Source: an uncultured Oscillospiraceae bacterium (GTDB lineage: Bacteria; Bacillota; Clostridia; Oscillospirales; Oscillospiraceae). Taken from it: DNA of 33,704 bases. The stretch is taken from positions 1 through 33,704 of the forward strand of contig CAKTRJ010000027.1 in NCBI GenBank assembly GCA_934597345.1, given 5' to 3'. The notes under the pieces were generated by a model, which had not been told where the DNA came from, searched no databases, and saw nothing but the letters and a program-made list of their open reading frames with translations. Shown here piece after piece: positions 6,470-16,467 of the stretch (its first letter is position 1; each line of letters starts with the position of its first letter). The position numbers and the translations under genes are program-made.

Positions 6470-9028
6470 TTACGTCCAGCTTTCCAGCTGGCGCTGCTTT
6501 TCATAGGCTGCCGCGTCCTCCGGCGATACCGAGGATTTGGCCTTGGAAATGATGCCCATGATCTCTTCGGTGTGCAGCGGCTCGTTCTTTCCGGTGACGC
6601 TCCGGTGTACATAGAGTACCTTGGCCTTGTTGATGATGGCGGCCACGTCCGCGCAGGTGTAACCGGCCAGAGCGGCGGTAACGGCGTCCACATCCGCGTC
6701 GCAGGGAACGTCGCCCAGATATCCCTGCACCATCTGGCGGATGGAATCCTGATCCGGCAGCGGAATATAGATCTTGGTGTCAAAGCGCCCCGCCCGCAGC
6801 AGCGCGGGATCCAGCGATTCGGGACGGTTGGTGGCGGCGATCACGGTAACGCCCGACAGGGACTCCATGCCGTCCATCTCAGTCAGCAACTGGTTAATGA
6901 TCCGCACGGAACCGGCGTTGGCGCTGCGTGCCTCCGCAATGGCGTCGATTTCATCGAAGAACAGGATGGACGGCTTTGTTTCCCGGGCGTCCATGAACGC
7001 CTTGCGGAGATTTTCCTCCGACTCGCCCACACCGCGGCCCAGCAGTTCGGGACCGTTCACCACGTAAAACGCGGCATTGCTCTCGTCCGCCGCCACCCTG
7101 GCAAAGAAGGTCTTGCCGCAGCCCGGAGGCCCGAACAGCAGAATGCCCTTGGGGGCGGATATGCCGTATTTCTTGTACTGCTCGGCATTCTGGATGGGCA
7201 GCTCGATCTTCTCCCGCAGCAGAGCCTTGACGGAGTCCATGCCTTTGATGTCGTCCCAGCACAGATGCTTGGCGGTCTTGTTGCGGTTGTCCTCCTGGGC
7301 GCCGGTGGAGCGGTTGTACTTCTTGCCCCACAGCTCGTACATCTTCTGCATCTCCAGCGTGTAGCTGGGCCGGGTGATGGACAGGCGCATCAGCAGCTGC
7401 TCCTCGGTGACGGGCTTGAAGTCGTTCTCCCGGAACGCCGTCTCGCACAGGCCGCGGATATCCGCGCCGGTGAAGCGCTCGCTGTTCTCCGCCAGCTTCC
7501 GATAGTCCACGTTGGCGCCTGTCTTGCCTCGCAGGTACTTCTCGAACATGACGGCTCTGGCCGCCTCGTCGGGAACGCCCACATAGATCAGCTTGTCGAA
7601 CCGACCCGGCCGCAGGGCCGCGGGGTCGATCAGGGTGGGGTTGTTGGTGGTGGCTACCACCAGCACGTCCTGCAGATCCACATAGCCGTCCATCTGGGCC
7701 AGGAAGGTGCTGACGATGGAGGTCTCATAGCTGCGCTCCGCCTTGGAGCGATCCATCAGGAAGGACTCGATCTCATCAAAGCAGATGATGCAGGGCGCCT
7801 TGTCCCGCGCCTGCTGGAACACGTTGACCAGATTCTTTTCCGATTCACCCACATACATATTCAGAAAGCTGCTGGCATTCACCACGATCAGCTTCATCTT
7901 CGTCTCATTGGCAATAATGCGGGCCATGGTGGTCTTGCCGGTGCCCGGAGGGCCGAACAGCAGCAGACCCTTTACCGGGGCCATGCCCGCCTTCAGCAGC
8001 CGGTCATATTCCCGTTTGTCGATATAGGGGCGGATGATGCTCTGGATCTCCTTTTTTGTCTCCTCATAGCCCGCGATGGAGTCCCACTTGTCAAAGGTGA
8101 TCTCCGCGTTGGACACGGCGTTCTTGCTGCCCTCCATGGCGGCATCACCGGCGGAGAGCTTATGCACCATCGCCTCGGAGGCGAAGGGACGGCTGATCAG
8201 ATAGGCCGCGATCATTTGCAGCACGATGGACCCCACAGGCAGCGGGGCGCGGGTGCCGAACACCATAGAGGTGCCGAATACGGCGGCGGTCAGGGCCACG
8301 GCGGCCATCAGGAATTTCAGCCCGTCCGCCGCATCAAAGGCCAGCTTCTTACCCAGCCGGACCCTGGCGAACACATACAGCAGCACCGCCGCCAGTACGC
8401 CGTAAATGGCGATGGCGATGATCAGAACGGTGATGTTGCTGCCGATCAGCGCCCGGTACATCTGCTTGAAGTTCAGGCTCTTCAGATACGCCTGCGCGGA
8501 GGTGAAAAACACCTTCCGGTAGTTAAAGGGGAACACCGTGCCAAAACCGGCGGAAGCGCTCATCAGGGCCAGCAGGCTGTAATAGACACCGTACAGGATG
8601 CAAAGCCGCTTCGACCCGATGCGGGACAGCAGACACAGCCCCACCAGCAGCAGGCAGAACTGCCAGCCGCTGAAGATATTGTCCGGCAGAAAGCACAGCG
8701 GCAATATCATGACCCAGAAGCTCAGGATGTGATTGCAGCCGCAGAAAAACAGCGTCAGCGCGGCGATGACCACCACCAGCAGCGCGTTGATGTGGGCCAG
8801 AGACAGGCACACCACCAGCGCGTTGGCGAACATGGCCACGCCGGGCTTGAAAAAGAACAGGGCGCCCATGACCACCGCGATCAGCCATGCGGACATGCCG
8901 TCAAACATGCTGGTGGCCAGCAGAGCCCTTGCGGCATAGCAGATGCCCAGCGCGCCGATCAGGCGAAAGACCGTCGCGTTATAGATGCGGTCCAGCTTGG
9001 CGCGCAGCATCTCAATACGTTCCATCAT
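6470..9028 (-). CDS. Membrane-anchored tandem AAA+ ATPase (Cdc48-like, no protease domain)
   Basis: Large protein of 852 residues. The first ~285 residues hold about nine or ten hydrophobic segments (near 20-40, 45-62, 64-80, 82-98, 100-116, 121-136, 142-160, 197-221, 237-258, 265-282). Two AAA+ modules follow. D1 has Walker A GPPGTGKT (359-366), Walker B IICFDEIE (414-421), pore loop MYVGESE (391-397) and arginine fingers 473/476. D2 has GPPGCGKT (633-640), ILFFDEID (688-695) and arginines 745/748, but its pore loop GRGVGESE lacks the aromatic residue. There is no HExxH, so it is not an FtsH protease. Both ATPase sites look active. It resembles a Cdc48-type unfoldase attached to a polytopic membrane domain; the substrate is unknown. 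It is monocistronic, with its own consensus promoter, divergent from the pyr operon. Confidence 0.85.
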   Translation of the reverse strand: MMERIEMLRAKLDRIYNATVFRLIGALGICYAARALLATSMFDGMSAWLIAVVMGALFFFKPGVAMFANALVVCLSLAHINALLVVVIAALTLFFCGCNHILSFWVMILPLCFLPDNIFSGWQFCLLLVGLCLLSRIGSKRLCILYGVYYSLLALMSASAGFGTVFPFNYRKVFFTSAQAYLKSLNFKQMYRALIGSNITVLIIAIAIYGVLAAVLLYVFARVRLGKKLAFDAADGLKFLMAAVALTAAVFGTSMVFGTRAPLPVGSIVLQMIAAYLISRPFASEAMVHKLSAGDAAMEGSKNAVSNAEITFDKWDSIAGYEETKKEIQSIIRPYIDKREYDRLLKAGMAPVKGLLLFGPPGTGKTTMARIIANETKMKLIVVNASSFLNMYVGESEKNLVNVFQQARDKAPCIICFDEIESFLMDRSKAERSYETSIVSTFLAQMDGYVDLQDVLVVATTNNPTLIDPAALRPGRFDKLIYVGVPDEAARAVMFEKYLRGKTGANVDYRKLAENSERFTGADIRGLCETAFRENDFKPVTEEQLLMRLSITRPSYTLEMQKMYELWGKKYNRSTGAQEDNRNKTAKHLCWDDIKGMDSVKALLREKIELPIQNAEQYKKYGISAPKGILLFGPPGCGKTFFARVAADESNAAFYVVNGPELLGRGVGESEENLRKAFMDARETKPSILFFDEIDAIAEARSANAGSVRIINQLLTEMDGMESLSGVTVIAATNRPESLDPALLRAGRFDTKIYIPLPDQDSIRQMVQGYLGDVPCDADVDAVTAALAGYTCADVAAIINKAKVLYVHRSVTGKNEPLHTEEIMGIISKAKSSVSPEDAAAYEKQRQLESWT

Positions 9029-9076
9029 ACACTCTCTCCCTTATACTTGTTTATTTGTATTAAGCGTCGCCTTGTT

Positions 9077-9105
9077 ATTATAGTGTTTCTTGTCGAAACT
9101 GTCAA
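9077..9105 (-). promoter_or_regulatory. Promoter of the AAA+ gene
   Basis: Minus strand: TTGACA (9100-9105), 17 nt, TATAAT (9077-9082), both perfect consensus, about 50 nt before the ATG. An imperfect dyad (GTCGAAAC ... GTTTACGAC) surrounds the -35 and could be an operator. Confidence 0.85.
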
Positions 9106-9160
9106 CACGGTTTACGACAGACGGGATGTCTTAACGGCTCGCTATCAGTAAAGATAATGC

Positions 9161-9189
9161 TTGACATTTCCGGAAATATCTTTTATAAT
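9161..9189 (+). promoter_or_regulatory. Promoter of the pyr operon
   Basis: TTGACA (9161-9166), 17 nt, TATAAT (9184-9189), both perfect consensus. The start site would be near 9196, leaving only about 24 nt before the pyrC ATG at 9220. That leader is too short for a PyrR-type attenuator, so control must act at initiation or in some other way. Confidence 0.88.
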
Positions 9190-9219
9190 GCAACGAACGC
9201 AAAAAAGGAGGGCTTGATC

Positions 9220-10491
9220 ATGCGCTATCGATTCAAAAACGCAACGGTTCTCTTGGGCGGCGTATTTCATTTGGCGGACGTGTTTGTGGCGGACGGAAGA
9301 ATTGTTTCCATCGGGGATCGTATTTCCTGTCCCGGTGATACTATTTCCATTGATCTTCATAAGGCATTTTTATTTCCCGGTTTCGTGGATGTGCATGTAC
9401 ATCTTCGAGAGCCGGGATTTTCTTATAAGGAGACCATCCGCACCGGCACGATGGCCGCCGCCCACGGGGGCTTTGCCCATGTGGCCGCCATGCCCAATCT
9501 GAACCCCGTTCCGGACTGCCGTGCCGCGTTGGCGCTCCAGCAGCGGCTGATCACGGAGACGGCGGCGGTACATGTCCACCCCTACGGCGCGGTCACTGTG
9601 GGCGAGCAGGGGGAGCGTCTGGCGGATCTGGCCGGTATGGCCCCGGATGTGATCGCCTTCTCCGACGACGGAAGGGGTATCCAGTCGGAGAGCGTCATGC
9701 GGCAGGCCATGGCGGAATGTCGCCGCCTGGGGAAAATACTGGCGGCCCACTGCGAGGAAAACAGCCTGTTGCGGGGCGGCTATATCCACGACGGGCCTTA
9801 CGCCCGCACCCACGGCCACCGGGGCATCTGTTCAGAGAGCGAATGGGGCCCCATCGCCCGGGACGTGCGTCTGGCGGAGGAGACCGGCTGCGCGTACCAT
9901 GTATGCCATGTGTCCACCAGGGAGAGCGTGGCCATCATCCGGGAGGCCAAGCGCCGGGGCGTGAATGTGACCTGCGAGACCGCCCCTCACTATCTGGCAT
10001 TCACCCAGGACGACCTGCGGGAGGACGGGCGGTTCAAGATGAACCCGCCGCTGCGGGAGCGGGCGGACCGTGACGCGCTGATCGAGGGGCTGCTGGACGG
10101 CACCATCGACATGCTGGTCACCGACCACGCGCCCCACAGCCGGGAGGAAAAGGCCCGCGGACTGGAAAAGAGCGCCATGGGCGTGGTGGGACTGGAGACC
10201 TCCTTTGCCGCCAGCTATACCCATCTGGTGAAAACCGGCATCCTGCCGCTGGAAAGACTGGTGGAGCTGATGCACGGCGCGCCCATGCGGCGCTTCGGCT
10301 GCGGTACGGCGCTGGCCGTTGGCCAGCCTGCCGACCTGACGGTATTTGACCTGAACGAGACATACACGGTGGAGCCGGAGAAATTCCTGTCCATGGGCCG
10401 GGCCACGCCCTTTGCCGGATGCCAGCTGACCGGCGTGTGCAGGCTGACTATGGTGGACGGCAGGATCGTCTGGAAGGAGGAAACGCTTTGA
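9220..10491 (+). CDS. pyrC: Dihydroorotase
   Basis: Class I dihydroorotase of 423 residues, closing carbamoyl-aspartate to dihydroorotate in de novo pyrimidine synthesis. Metal ligands are visible: His59 and His61 in VHVHLREPG, His177 in AAHCEE, His230 in HVCHVS, and Asp302 in VTDHAPHS. ATG 9220 is chosen because AAGGAGG lies 7 nt upstream and because the in-frame extension to 9157 would start upstream of the promoter -10. First gene of the eight-gene pyr operon. Its TGA overlaps the TTG start of pyrK. Confidence 0.96.
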   Translation: MRYRFKNATVLLGGVFHLADVFVADGRIVSIGDRISCPGDTISIDLHKAFLFPGFVDVHVHLREPGFSYKETIRTGTMAAAHGGFAHVAAMPNLNPVPDCRAALALQQRLITETAAVHVHPYGAVTVGEQGERLADLAGMAPDVIAFSDDGRGIQSESVMRQAMAECRRLGKILAAHCEENSLLRGGYIHDGPYARTHGHRGICSESEWGPIARDVRLAEETGCAYHVCHVSTRESVAIIREAKRRGVNVTCETAPHYLAFTQDDLREDGRFKMNPPLRERADRDALIEGLLDGTIDMLVTDHAPHSREEKARGLEKSAMGVVGLETSFAASYTHLVKTGILPLERLVELMHGAPMRRFGCGTALAVGQPADLTVFDLNETYTVEPEKFLSMGRATPFAGCQLTGVCRLTMVDGRIVWKEETL

Positions 10492-11216
10492 AGGAAGTGA
10501 TCTATACGGTGGCAGAGAACACGCTCCTGACGGCGGACGTGTACCGCATGCGCCTGACGGGCGACACCTCGGCCATCACCGCGCCGGGACAGTTTCTGGA
10601 GCTGCGGCTGCCGGGCTTTTTCCTGCGGCGGCCCCTGTCCATCTGCGACTGGGACGAACGCGGCGTCACCCTGCTCTATAAGGTGGTGGGCGGCGGCACC
10701 GACTGGCTGCGCCGCTGCGCCGCCGGACAGCCCATCGACGCGCTGTCCGGTCTGGGCAACGGCTTTGACACCGCGGCGTGCGGCTCCGCCACGGCGCTGG
10801 TGGGCGGCGGCATCGGCATCGCCCCGCTGTACGGCCTTGCCCGGCGGCTGCTGGCCGCCGGAAAAACGCCGGTGGCGGTGCTGGGCTACAACACGGCGGC
10901 GGAGATGTTCTGGCATGAGGAATTCCGGGCGCTGGGCATCAATGTGACCGTCGCCACGGCGGACGGCAGCTGCGGCGTACACGGCTTCGTGACCGACGCC
11001 CTGCCGGAGACATACGACACCCTCTGCGCCTGCGGCCCCACCCCCATGCTGAAGGCCCTGTCCGGTGTCACGGACAGGCCAGGCTTCTTCAGTCTGGAGG
11101 CCCGCATGGGCTGCGGCTTCGGCGCCTGCATGGGCTGCACCATCGAAACAACAGAAGGCCCCCAGCGGGTCTGCCGGGAGGGCCCGGTATTCCGAAAGGA
11201 GGCGCTGATATGGTAA
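10488..11216 (+). CDS. pyrK: Dihydroorotate dehydrogenase electron-transfer subunit
   Basis: PyrK of 242 residues, the FAD and 2Fe-2S subunit that lets class 1B PyrD pass electrons to NAD+. The FAD motif RRPLSI is at about 47-52, the nucleotide-binding GGGIGIAPL at 106-114, and the cluster ligands are Cys209, Cys214, Cys217 and Cys229 in the pattern C-x4-C-x2-C-x11-C. The start is read as TTG at 10488, which overlaps the pyrC stop as TTGA and has AAGGAGG upstream; a longer frame from 10419 has no such support. It overlaps pyrD by 7 nt. Its cluster would be supplied by the SUF operon upstream. Confidence 0.94.
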   Translation: MKEVIYTVAENTLLTADVYRMRLTGDTSAITAPGQFLELRLPGFFLRRPLSICDWDERGVTLLYKVVGGGTDWLRRCAAGQPIDALSGLGNGFDTAACGSATALVGGGIGIAPLYGLARRLLAAGKTPVAVLGYNTAAEMFWHEEFRALGINVTVATADGSCGVHGFVTDALPETYDTLCACGPTPMLKALSGVTDRPGFFSLEARMGCGFGACMGCTIETTEGPQRVCREGPVFRKEALIW

Positions 11217-12127
11217 ACACAGGCGTAACGCTGTGCGGCCTGCCGCTGGACAACCCGGTGATCCCCGCCAGCGGCACCTTCGGCTACGGCTATGAGTTCG
11301 CGGAGCTGTACGACATCAACTGTCTGGGCACCTTCTCTTTCAAGGGTACCACGGCCTCGCCCCGGCCGGGCAACGCCCAGCCCCGCATCGCGGAAGCACC
11401 GGGCGGCATGCTGAACGCCGTGGGATTGCAGAACCCCGGCGTGGACGCGGTGATCGCTCACGAGCTGCCCCGTCTGGCCCGGGTCTTTCACAAGCCGGTC
11501 ATGGCCAACGTCAGCGGCTTTTCCATCGACGAGTATGTGTCGGTCTGCCGCAAGCTGGACGCCTGCGAGCAGGTGGGCTGGCTGGAGGTGAACATCTCCT
11601 GCCCCAACGTCCACGGCGGCGGCATGAGCTTCGGCACCGATCCTAAAGCCGCCGCGGCGGTGACGGCGGCGGTAAAGGCCGCTGTGAAAAAGCCGGTCAT
11701 CGTCAAGCTGTCCCCCAATGTCACCAGCATCGCGGACATCGCCAGAGCCTGCGAGGACGCTGGCGCGGACGCCGTCAGCCTCATCAACACCCTGATGGGT
11801 ATGCGGCTGGATCTGCGCACCAGGCGGCCGCTGCTGGCCAACGGCACCGGCGGCATGTCCGGCCCGGCCATCTTCCCGCTGGCGGTGCGGATGGTCTGGC
11901 AGGTCTATGAGGCCGTCAGCATCCCCATCATCGGCATGGGCGGCGTCTCTTCGGCGGAGGACGTGCTGGAGCTGATGCTGGCCGGAGCCACGGCGGTGGA
12001 GGTAGGCGCCGCCAATCTGACGCAGCCCTTTGCCTGCCGCGATATCATCCGCGACCTGCCCCGTGTCATGGCGGCATACGGCATCCACGATCTGACTGAA
12101 ATAATAGGAGGAGCACACCATGGGTAA
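11210..12127 (+). CDS. pyrD: Dihydroorotate dehydrogenase catalytic subunit, class 1B
   Basis: Soluble FMN enzyme of 305 residues oxidising dihydroorotate to orotate. The catalytic base is Cys131 in VNISCPN, typical of class 1 enzymes, and the FMN/substrate lysine is Lys45 in FSFKGTT. Pairing with PyrK makes it class 1B (NAD-dependent). Its ATG lies within the pyrK 3' end behind AAAGGAGG. It overlaps pyrF by 8 nt, so pyrK-D-F are tightly coupled. Confidence 0.97.
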   Translation: MVNTGVTLCGLPLDNPVIPASGTFGYGYEFAELYDINCLGTFSFKGTTASPRPGNAQPRIAEAPGGMLNAVGLQNPGVDAVIAHELPRLARVFHKPVMANVSGFSIDEYVSVCRKLDACEQVGWLEVNISCPNVHGGGMSFGTDPKAAAAVTAAVKAAVKKPVIVKLSPNVTSIADIARACEDAGADAVSLINTLMGMRLDLRTRRPLLANGTGGMSGPAIFPLAVRMVWQVYEAVSIPIIGMGGVSSAEDVLELMLAGATAVEVGAANLTQPFACRDIIRDLPRVMAAYGIHDLTEIIGGAHHG

Positions 12128-12818
12128 AGATGTGATCATTGCGCTGGATTTTGACAGCCGGGAAAAGACGCTGGCTTTTCTGGATCAGTTCACGGGCCGC
12201 AAGCCCTTCGTCAAGATCGGCATGGAGCTGTTCTATGCCGAAGGCCCCGCCATCGTGCGGGAGATCAAGGCACGGGGCCACAGGATCTTTCTGGATCTGA
12301 AGCTCCACGACATTCCCAACACGGTGAAAAAGGCCATGGCGGTGCTGTCGGCGCTGGATGTGGACATGGTGAACCTCCACGCGGCAGGCACCCGCGCCAT
12401 GATGACCGCCGCCCTGGAGGGCCTGACCCGCCCCGACGGCACGCGGCCCCTGCTGATCGCCGTCACCCAGCTGACCTCCACCGGACAGGAGAGCATGGAA
12501 CGGGAGATCGGCATCCACAAGCCGCTGGAGGAGGTGGTGCTGGACTACGCCCGCAACGCCGCCGCGGCAGGGCTGGACGGTGTGGTCTGCTCGCCGCTGG
12601 AGTCCCGGGCCATTCATGAAGCCTGCGGCAGCGGCTTCGTCACCGTCACCCCCGGCATCCGCTTTGCCGACGCCGGAACCGACGATCAGGTACGGATCAC
12701 CACCCCGGTCCGGGCCCGGGAGATCGGCTCGGACTACATCGTGGTGGGCCGCCCCATCACCCAGGCGGCAGACCCCGTGACGGCCTATCAGCGCTGTGTG
12801 GAGGAATTCGTGGGATGA
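12120..12818 (+). CDS. pyrF: Orotidine 5'-phosphate decarboxylase
   Basis: OMP decarboxylase of 232 residues, producing UMP. The catalytic Asp-Lys-Asp network is visible as Asp59, Lys61 and Asp64 in [10 protein letters not shown], preceded by ALDF at residues 8-11. A phosphate-binding VVGRPI lies near the C-terminus. It belongs to the standard bacterial pyrF group by length. AGGAGG lies 8 nt before the ATG. The stop overlaps the next gene as ATGA. Confidence 0.97.
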   Translation: MGKDVIIALDFDSREKTLAFLDQFTGRKPFVKIGMELFYAEGPAIVREIKARGHRIFLDLKLHDIPNTVKKAMAVLSALDVDMVNLHAAGTRAMMTAALEGLTRPDGTRPLLIAVTQLTSTGQESMEREIGIHKPLEEVVLDYARNAAAAGLDGVVCSPLESRAIHEACGSGFVTVTPGIRFADAGTDDQVRITTPVRAREIGSDYIVVGRPITQAADPVTAYQRCVEEFVG

Positions 12819-13459
12819 GCCGGGACATCATACTGTTTGATCTGGACGGCACGCTGACGGAGTCCGGCCCCGGCATCATGAAGGCCGCCCAGTACGCCCT
12901 GCGCTTCTACGGCATCGAAAAGCCGTGGCAGGAGCTGTCCTACTTTGTGGGCCCGCCCCTCAGCGAGACCTTCGCCGTCTTCGTGGCGGAGCCGGAGATC
13001 CCCGGCATCATCGCCAAATTCCGGGAGTACTACCAGAAGGACGGCTGGCTGGACAACGCACCCTATCCCGGTGTGCGGGAGATGCTGGACGCCCTGCGCG
13101 CCGGTGGGAAGCACCTTATGGTGGCCACCTCCAAGCTGGATCGTCTGGCGGTGCAGGTGCTGGCGCACTTTGACCTGCTGTCCCGCTTCGAGGCGGTCTG
13201 CGGCGCGCCGGAGGGCGACCCCGCCACCGCACAGAAGGCCAGCATCGTAAGAGCGGCTCTGGCGAAAGCGGGCTGCACCGATCCGGGCCGCGCCGTCATG
13301 GTGGGCGACCGGAAGTACGACATCACCGGCGGCCATCAGGCGGGACTGACCGCCATCGGCGTGCTGTATGGCTACGGCAGCCGGGAGGAGCTGACACAGG
13401 CCGGTGCGGACGCGCTGGCGGAAACACCGGAAGCATTGACGAAACTGATCTTATCATGA
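12815..13459 (+). CDS. HAD-family phosphatase embedded in the pyr operon
   Basis: HAD-superfamily hydrolase of 214 residues, phosphoglycolate phosphatase-like. Motif I is [10 protein letters not shown] with Asp9 and Asp11, motif II is ATSK with Ser106, motif III is probably Lys141, and motif IV is MVGDRKYD with Asp165 and Asp169. An alpha-helical C1-type cap lies between motifs I and II. It overlaps pyrF by 4 nt (ATGA), and its TGA overlaps a possible ATG for pyrE. Its position among pyrimidine genes suggests a nucleotidase or housecleaning role, for example on pyrimidine monophosphates. That is inference; the substrate cannot be read from sequence. Confidence 0.85.
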   Translation: MSRDIILFDLDGTLTESGPGIMKAAQYALRFYGIEKPWQELSYFVGPPLSETFAVFVAEPEIPGIIAKFREYYQKDGWLDNAPYPGVREMLDALRAGGKHLMVATSKLDRLAVQVLAHFDLLSRFEAVCGAPEGDPATAQKASIVRAALAKAGCTDPGRAVMVGDRKYDITGGHQAGLTAIGVLYGYGSREELTQAGADALAETPEALTKLILS

Positions 13460-13473
13460 AAGAGGGAACAACC

Positions 13474-14121
13474 ATGGAGTATTCTCAGCGCCGCATCGCG
13501 GAGGGCCTGCTGTCCATCCGCGCCGTGTTCTTCCGCCCGGAGGAACCGTTCATCTGGGCCAGCGGCATCAAAAGCCCGGTCTACTGCGACAACCGCCTGA
13601 TCCTGACGGCGCCTGACGTGCGCACGGAGGTGGAGACCGCACTGACCGAGGTGATCCGCACCCACTATCCCGAGGCCGAGGTGCTGATGGGCACCAGCAC
13701 GGCGGGTATCGCCCACGCGGCCATCGCGGGCCACATGATGGGCTTGCCCATGGGCTATGTCCGGGCCTCCGGCAAGGACCACGGCCGGAAGAACCAGATC
13801 GAGGGCCGGCTGGAGCCGGGCCAGAAGGTGGTGGTCATCGAGGATCTGATCTCCACCGGCGGCAGCGTGCTGGACGTGGTCAGCGTGCTGCGTGAGGCCG
13901 GCGCGGAGGTGCTGGGCGTGGCCAGCATTTTCACCTACGGCATGAAGAAGGGGCTGGAGCGTCTGGCCGCCGCCAACGTGAAGAACGTCAGCCTGACAAA
14001 CTTTGATGTGATCGCCGCCGTGGCGGCGGAACAGCAGTACATTCAGCCGGAGGACGTGGCCCGGCTGATCCGCTTCCGCGACGATCCCGCGGATGAATCT
14101 TGGATGGGAGGAAACCACTGA
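13474..14121 (+). CDS. pyrE: Orotate phosphoribosyltransferase
   Basis: OPRTase of 215 residues converting orotate and PRPP to OMP. The PRPP loop [14 protein letters not shown] is at about 125-138, and [16 protein letters not shown] near the N-terminus is the family signature. ATG 13474 is preferred because AGAGGGA lies in front of it. An ATG 18 nt earlier (13456) overlaps the previous stop but has no ribosome site. It is followed closely by pyrB. Confidence 0.95.
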   Translation: MEYSQRRIAEGLLSIRAVFFRPEEPFIWASGIKSPVYCDNRLILTAPDVRTEVETALTEVIRTHYPEAEVLMGTSTAGIAHAAIAGHMMGLPMGYVRASGKDHGRKNQIEGRLEPGQKVVVIEDLISTGGSVLDVVSVLREAGAEVLGVASIFTYGMKKGLERLAAANVKNVSLTNFDVIAAVAAEQQYIQPEDVARLIRFRDDPADESWMGGNH

Positions 14122-14122
14122 T

Positions 14123-15037
14123 ATGAAGCATCTGATCGACATTCTGCAGCTGAGCACCCAGGAGATCGACGAGCTGATGGCCAAGGCCAACGACATCATC
14201 GACCACCCCGAAGCCTACGCCCACAAGTGTGACGGCAAAATTCTGGCCACCCTGTTCTTCGAGCCCTCTACCCGCACCCGCCTGAGCTTCGAGTCCGCCA
14301 TGCTGAGCCTCGGCGGCCAGACGCTGGGCTTCTCCTCCGCCAGCAGCTCCTCCGCCGCCAAGGGCGAGAGCGTTTCGGACACCGTCCGCACCGTCAGTTG
14401 TTACAGCGATATCATCGCCATGCGCCACCCCAAGGAGGGCGCGCCGCTGGTGGCCTCCCTCCATTCCGAGGTGCCGGTCATCAACGCCGGTGACGGCGGC
14501 CACAACCACCCCACCCAGACCCTGACCGACCTGCTGACCATCCAGCGGGAAAAGGGCCGCTTCCACGACCTGACGGTGGGCTTCTGCGGTGACCTGAAGT
14601 TCGGCCGCACCGTCCACTCCCTCATCAGCGCCCTCAGCCGCTATACGGGCATCAAGATCGTGCTGATCTCCCCGGAGGAGCTGAAGCTGCCCAGCTATGT
14701 CAAGACGGAGGCGCTGAAAAAGCAGGGCATCCCCTATGAGCAGACCACCGATCTGGAGGCCGTCATGCCGGAGCTGGATATCCTCTACATGACCCGCGTC
14801 CAGCGGGAGCGCTTCTTCAACGAGGAGGATTACCTGCGCCTGAAGGACAGCTATATCCTCACGCCGGAGAAGCTGAAAAACGCCAAGCCGGATCTGTGCA
14901 TCCTCCACCCGCTGCCCCGTGTCAACGAGATCTCCGTGGCGGTGGACGACGATCCCCGCGCCTGCTATTTCAAGCAGGTGCGCAACGGGCGCTATATCCG
15001 TATGGCGCTGATCCTGAAGCTGCTGGGTATTGAATAA
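14123..15037 (+). CDS. pyrB: Aspartate carbamoyltransferase catalytic chain
   Basis: ATCase catalytic chain of 304 residues, joining carbamoyl phosphate and aspartate. The carbamoyl-phosphate loop is Ser49-Thr-Arg-Thr-Arg53 in [12 protein letters not shown]. Lys80 in AAKGES comes from the 80s loop, His129-Gln132 is in HNHPTQ, and HPLPR lies near the C-terminus. ATG 14123 has GGAGG upstream; a longer frame from 14093 runs into pyrE and lacks support. It pairs with pyrI, giving the allosteric dodecamer type. Confidence 0.97.
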   Translation: MKHLIDILQLSTQEIDELMAKANDIIDHPEAYAHKCDGKILATLFFEPSTRTRLSFESAMLSLGGQTLGFSSASSSSAAKGESVSDTVRTVSCYSDIIAMRHPKEGAPLVASLHSEVPVINAGDGGHNHPTQTLTDLLTIQREKGRFHDLTVGFCGDLKFGRTVHSLISALSRYTGIKIVLISPEELKLPSYVKTEALKKQGIPYEQTTDLEAVMPELDILYMTRVQRERFFNEEDYLRLKDSYILTPEKLKNAKPDLCILHPLPRVNEISVAVDDDPRACYFKQVRNGRYIRMALILKLLGIE

Positions 15038-15052
15038 AGGAGGGCTTGAACC

Positions 15053-15472
15053 ATGATCATTGACGCGATCTCCAATGGTATTGTGATCGACCATATCTCT
15101 GCCGGAAAGGCAATGCACCTGTATCATATTCTGGGGCTGGACAAGCTGGACTGCTCGGTGGCGCTGCTGAAAAACGTGACCAGTGGCAAGCTGGGCCGCA
15201 AGGACATCATCAAGATCGACCGTATTCTGGAGCTGGACTGGGACGTGATCGGCTATGTGGATCCCGGCATCACCGTCAACATCATCAAGGACGGCGTCCG
15301 GGTGGAAAAGCGGCAGCTGAAGCTGCCGGAGCGCATCACCAACGTGATCCGCTGCAAAAACCCCCGCTGCATTACCTCCGTGGAGCAGGAGCTGCCCCAG
15401 GTCTTTACCCTGACCGACCGGGAAAAGCGCACCTACCGCTGCCTGTACTGCGAGACGAAGGCGGAGCAGTAA
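15053..15472 (+). CDS. pyrI: Aspartate carbamoyltransferase regulatory chain
   Basis: PyrI of 139 residues, the nucleotide-binding regulatory subunit. The C-terminal zinc site is Cys101, Cys106, Cys130 and Cys133, the usual C-x4-C ... C-x2-C arrangement. The N-terminal part resembles the allosteric domain. Its presence implies that ATCase activity is tuned by nucleotides, which may compensate for the lack of an attenuator in the operon leader. AAGGAGG lies upstream of the ATG. Last gene of the operon. Confidence 0.96.
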   Translation: MIIDAISNGIVIDHISAGKAMHLYHILGLDKLDCSVALLKNVTSGKLGRKDIIKIDRILELDWDVIGYVDPGITVNIIKDGVRVEKRQLKLPERITNVIRCKNPRCITSVEQELPQVFTLTDREKRTYRCLYCETKAEQ

Positions 15473-15484
15473 ATGTGAAAGGGA

Positions 15485-15527
15485 CGGCCCCGCGGCATAC
15501 TGCCGCGGGGCCGCTATTGCCTTTTTT
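15485..15527 (+). terminator. Intrinsic terminator of the pyr operon
   Basis: A 13-bp GC-rich stem, 15485-15497 with 15501-15513, has a 3-nt loop and a T-run at 15522-15527 slightly downstream. It lies 12 nt after the pyrI stop. Confidence 0.85.
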
Positions 15528-15545
15528 GGGAATATCTGCTACGAT
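15517..15545 (+). promoter_or_regulatory. Possible promoter of yitT
   Basis: TTGCCT (15517-15522), 17 nt, TACGAT (15540-15545). The -35 overlaps the T-run of the preceding terminator. The match is modest, but TTGC-type -35 boxes recur before other genes in this window. Confidence 0.45.
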
Positions 15546-15578
15546 TGTAGCAAGGGAAACGAAGGAGGATGGTGCAAT

Positions 15579-16439
15579 ATGAAAGCATGGGGGACCTTGA
15601 AGCAATACGGGCTGATCACCTTCAGCTGCGCATTGTACGCGCTGGGCTTCTGCTGGTGCTGTGTGCCCGGCCATATGACCGTGGGAGGACTGACCGGTAT
15701 CGCGCAGATCCTGAATGTATACTTTCCGGCGCTGCCGGTGGGCGTCATGACGCTGGTGATGAATATCCCGCTGTTTATCCTGGGCCTGAAGCTGCTGGGA
15801 AAGGGCGTGCTGATCAGTTCGCTGTACGCCATGGTCGTCAGCTCCCTGATGATCGACGGCATCAACGCCATCCACAGCTTTCAGCCGCTGGAGCCGGTGC
15901 TGGCCTGCGTATACGGCGGATTGATCTGCGGCGTGGGCTTCGGCATCATGCTGCGGGAGGGTGCCACCACCGGCGGAACGGAGCTGGCGGCACGGCTGAT
16001 CAAGCTGAAGGTGCAGCAGCTGCCCATCGGTAAGCTGTGCCTGATGATCGACCTGGTGGTGATCGTCACCTATTCGCTGACCTTCCGCCAGCTGACCCAG
16101 GCGCTTTACTGCATCGCCATGCTGTATATCTGCACCACGGTGATGGACAAGGTGGTCTATGGCGGCAACGCCGCCAAAATGGCCTATATCATCAGCGAGC
16201 GTCATGACGAGATCACCCGGAAGCTGCTGGAGATGGATCTGGGCGTTACGCTGCTGGACGGCACCGGGGCCTATGCCCACCGGCCCGCCCAGGTGATCCT
16301 GTGCGCCTTCAGCCGCAGCTATATCATTCCGGTGAAAAAGCTGGTGCAGCAGATCGACCCCAACGCCTTTGTGATCGTCTGTGATACCCATGAGATATTG
16401 GGCGAGGGCTTTGGCTCCTATGACCCGCAGGGCCTGTGA
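15579..16439 (+). CDS. YitT family membrane protein (DUF2179)
   Basis: YitT/YqfU-type protein of 286 residues. About five hydrophobic segments fill residues 10-185 with the family signature GHMTVGGLTGIAQIL near 31-45 and REGATTGGTELAARL near 125-140. A soluble DUF2179 domain follows from about 200. The function of the family is not established; it is widespread in Bacillota and is thought to be a transporter or membrane-associated sensor. GGAGG lies 10 nt before the ATG. It stands alone between two terminators. Confidence 0.9.
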   Translation: MKAWGTLKQYGLITFSCALYALGFCWCCVPGHMTVGGLTGIAQILNVYFPALPVGVMTLVMNIPLFILGLKLLGKGVLISSLYAMVVSSLMIDGINAIHSFQPLEPVLACVYGGLICGVGFGIMLREGATTGGTELAARLIKLKVQQLPIGKLCLMIDLVVIVTYSLTFRQLTQALYCIAMLYICTTVMDKVVYGGNAAKMAYIISERHDEITRKLLEMDLGVTLLDGTGAYAHRPAQVILCAFSRSYIIPVKKLVQQIDPNAFVIVCDTHEILGEGFGSYDPQGL

Positions 16440-16467
16440 CGGGCGGCGGGTGATCGAAAAAGACAGA

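Noticed and set aside
6470..9028. FtsH protease
   Set aside because: There are two AAA+ modules and no HExxH zinc motif; the membrane part has about ten segments rather than two.
6458..9151. 897-codon open frame on the plus strand opposite the AAA+ gene
   Set aside because: Composition is rich in His, Gln, Gly and Arg and it has no recognisable motif. It is the mirror of a high-GC coding strand; the minus frame has clear AAA+ motifs, a ribosome site and a promoter.
9190..9219. PyrR-binding attenuator before the pyr operon
   Set aside because: Only about 24 nt separate the predicted start site and the ATG, with no terminator or antiterminator.
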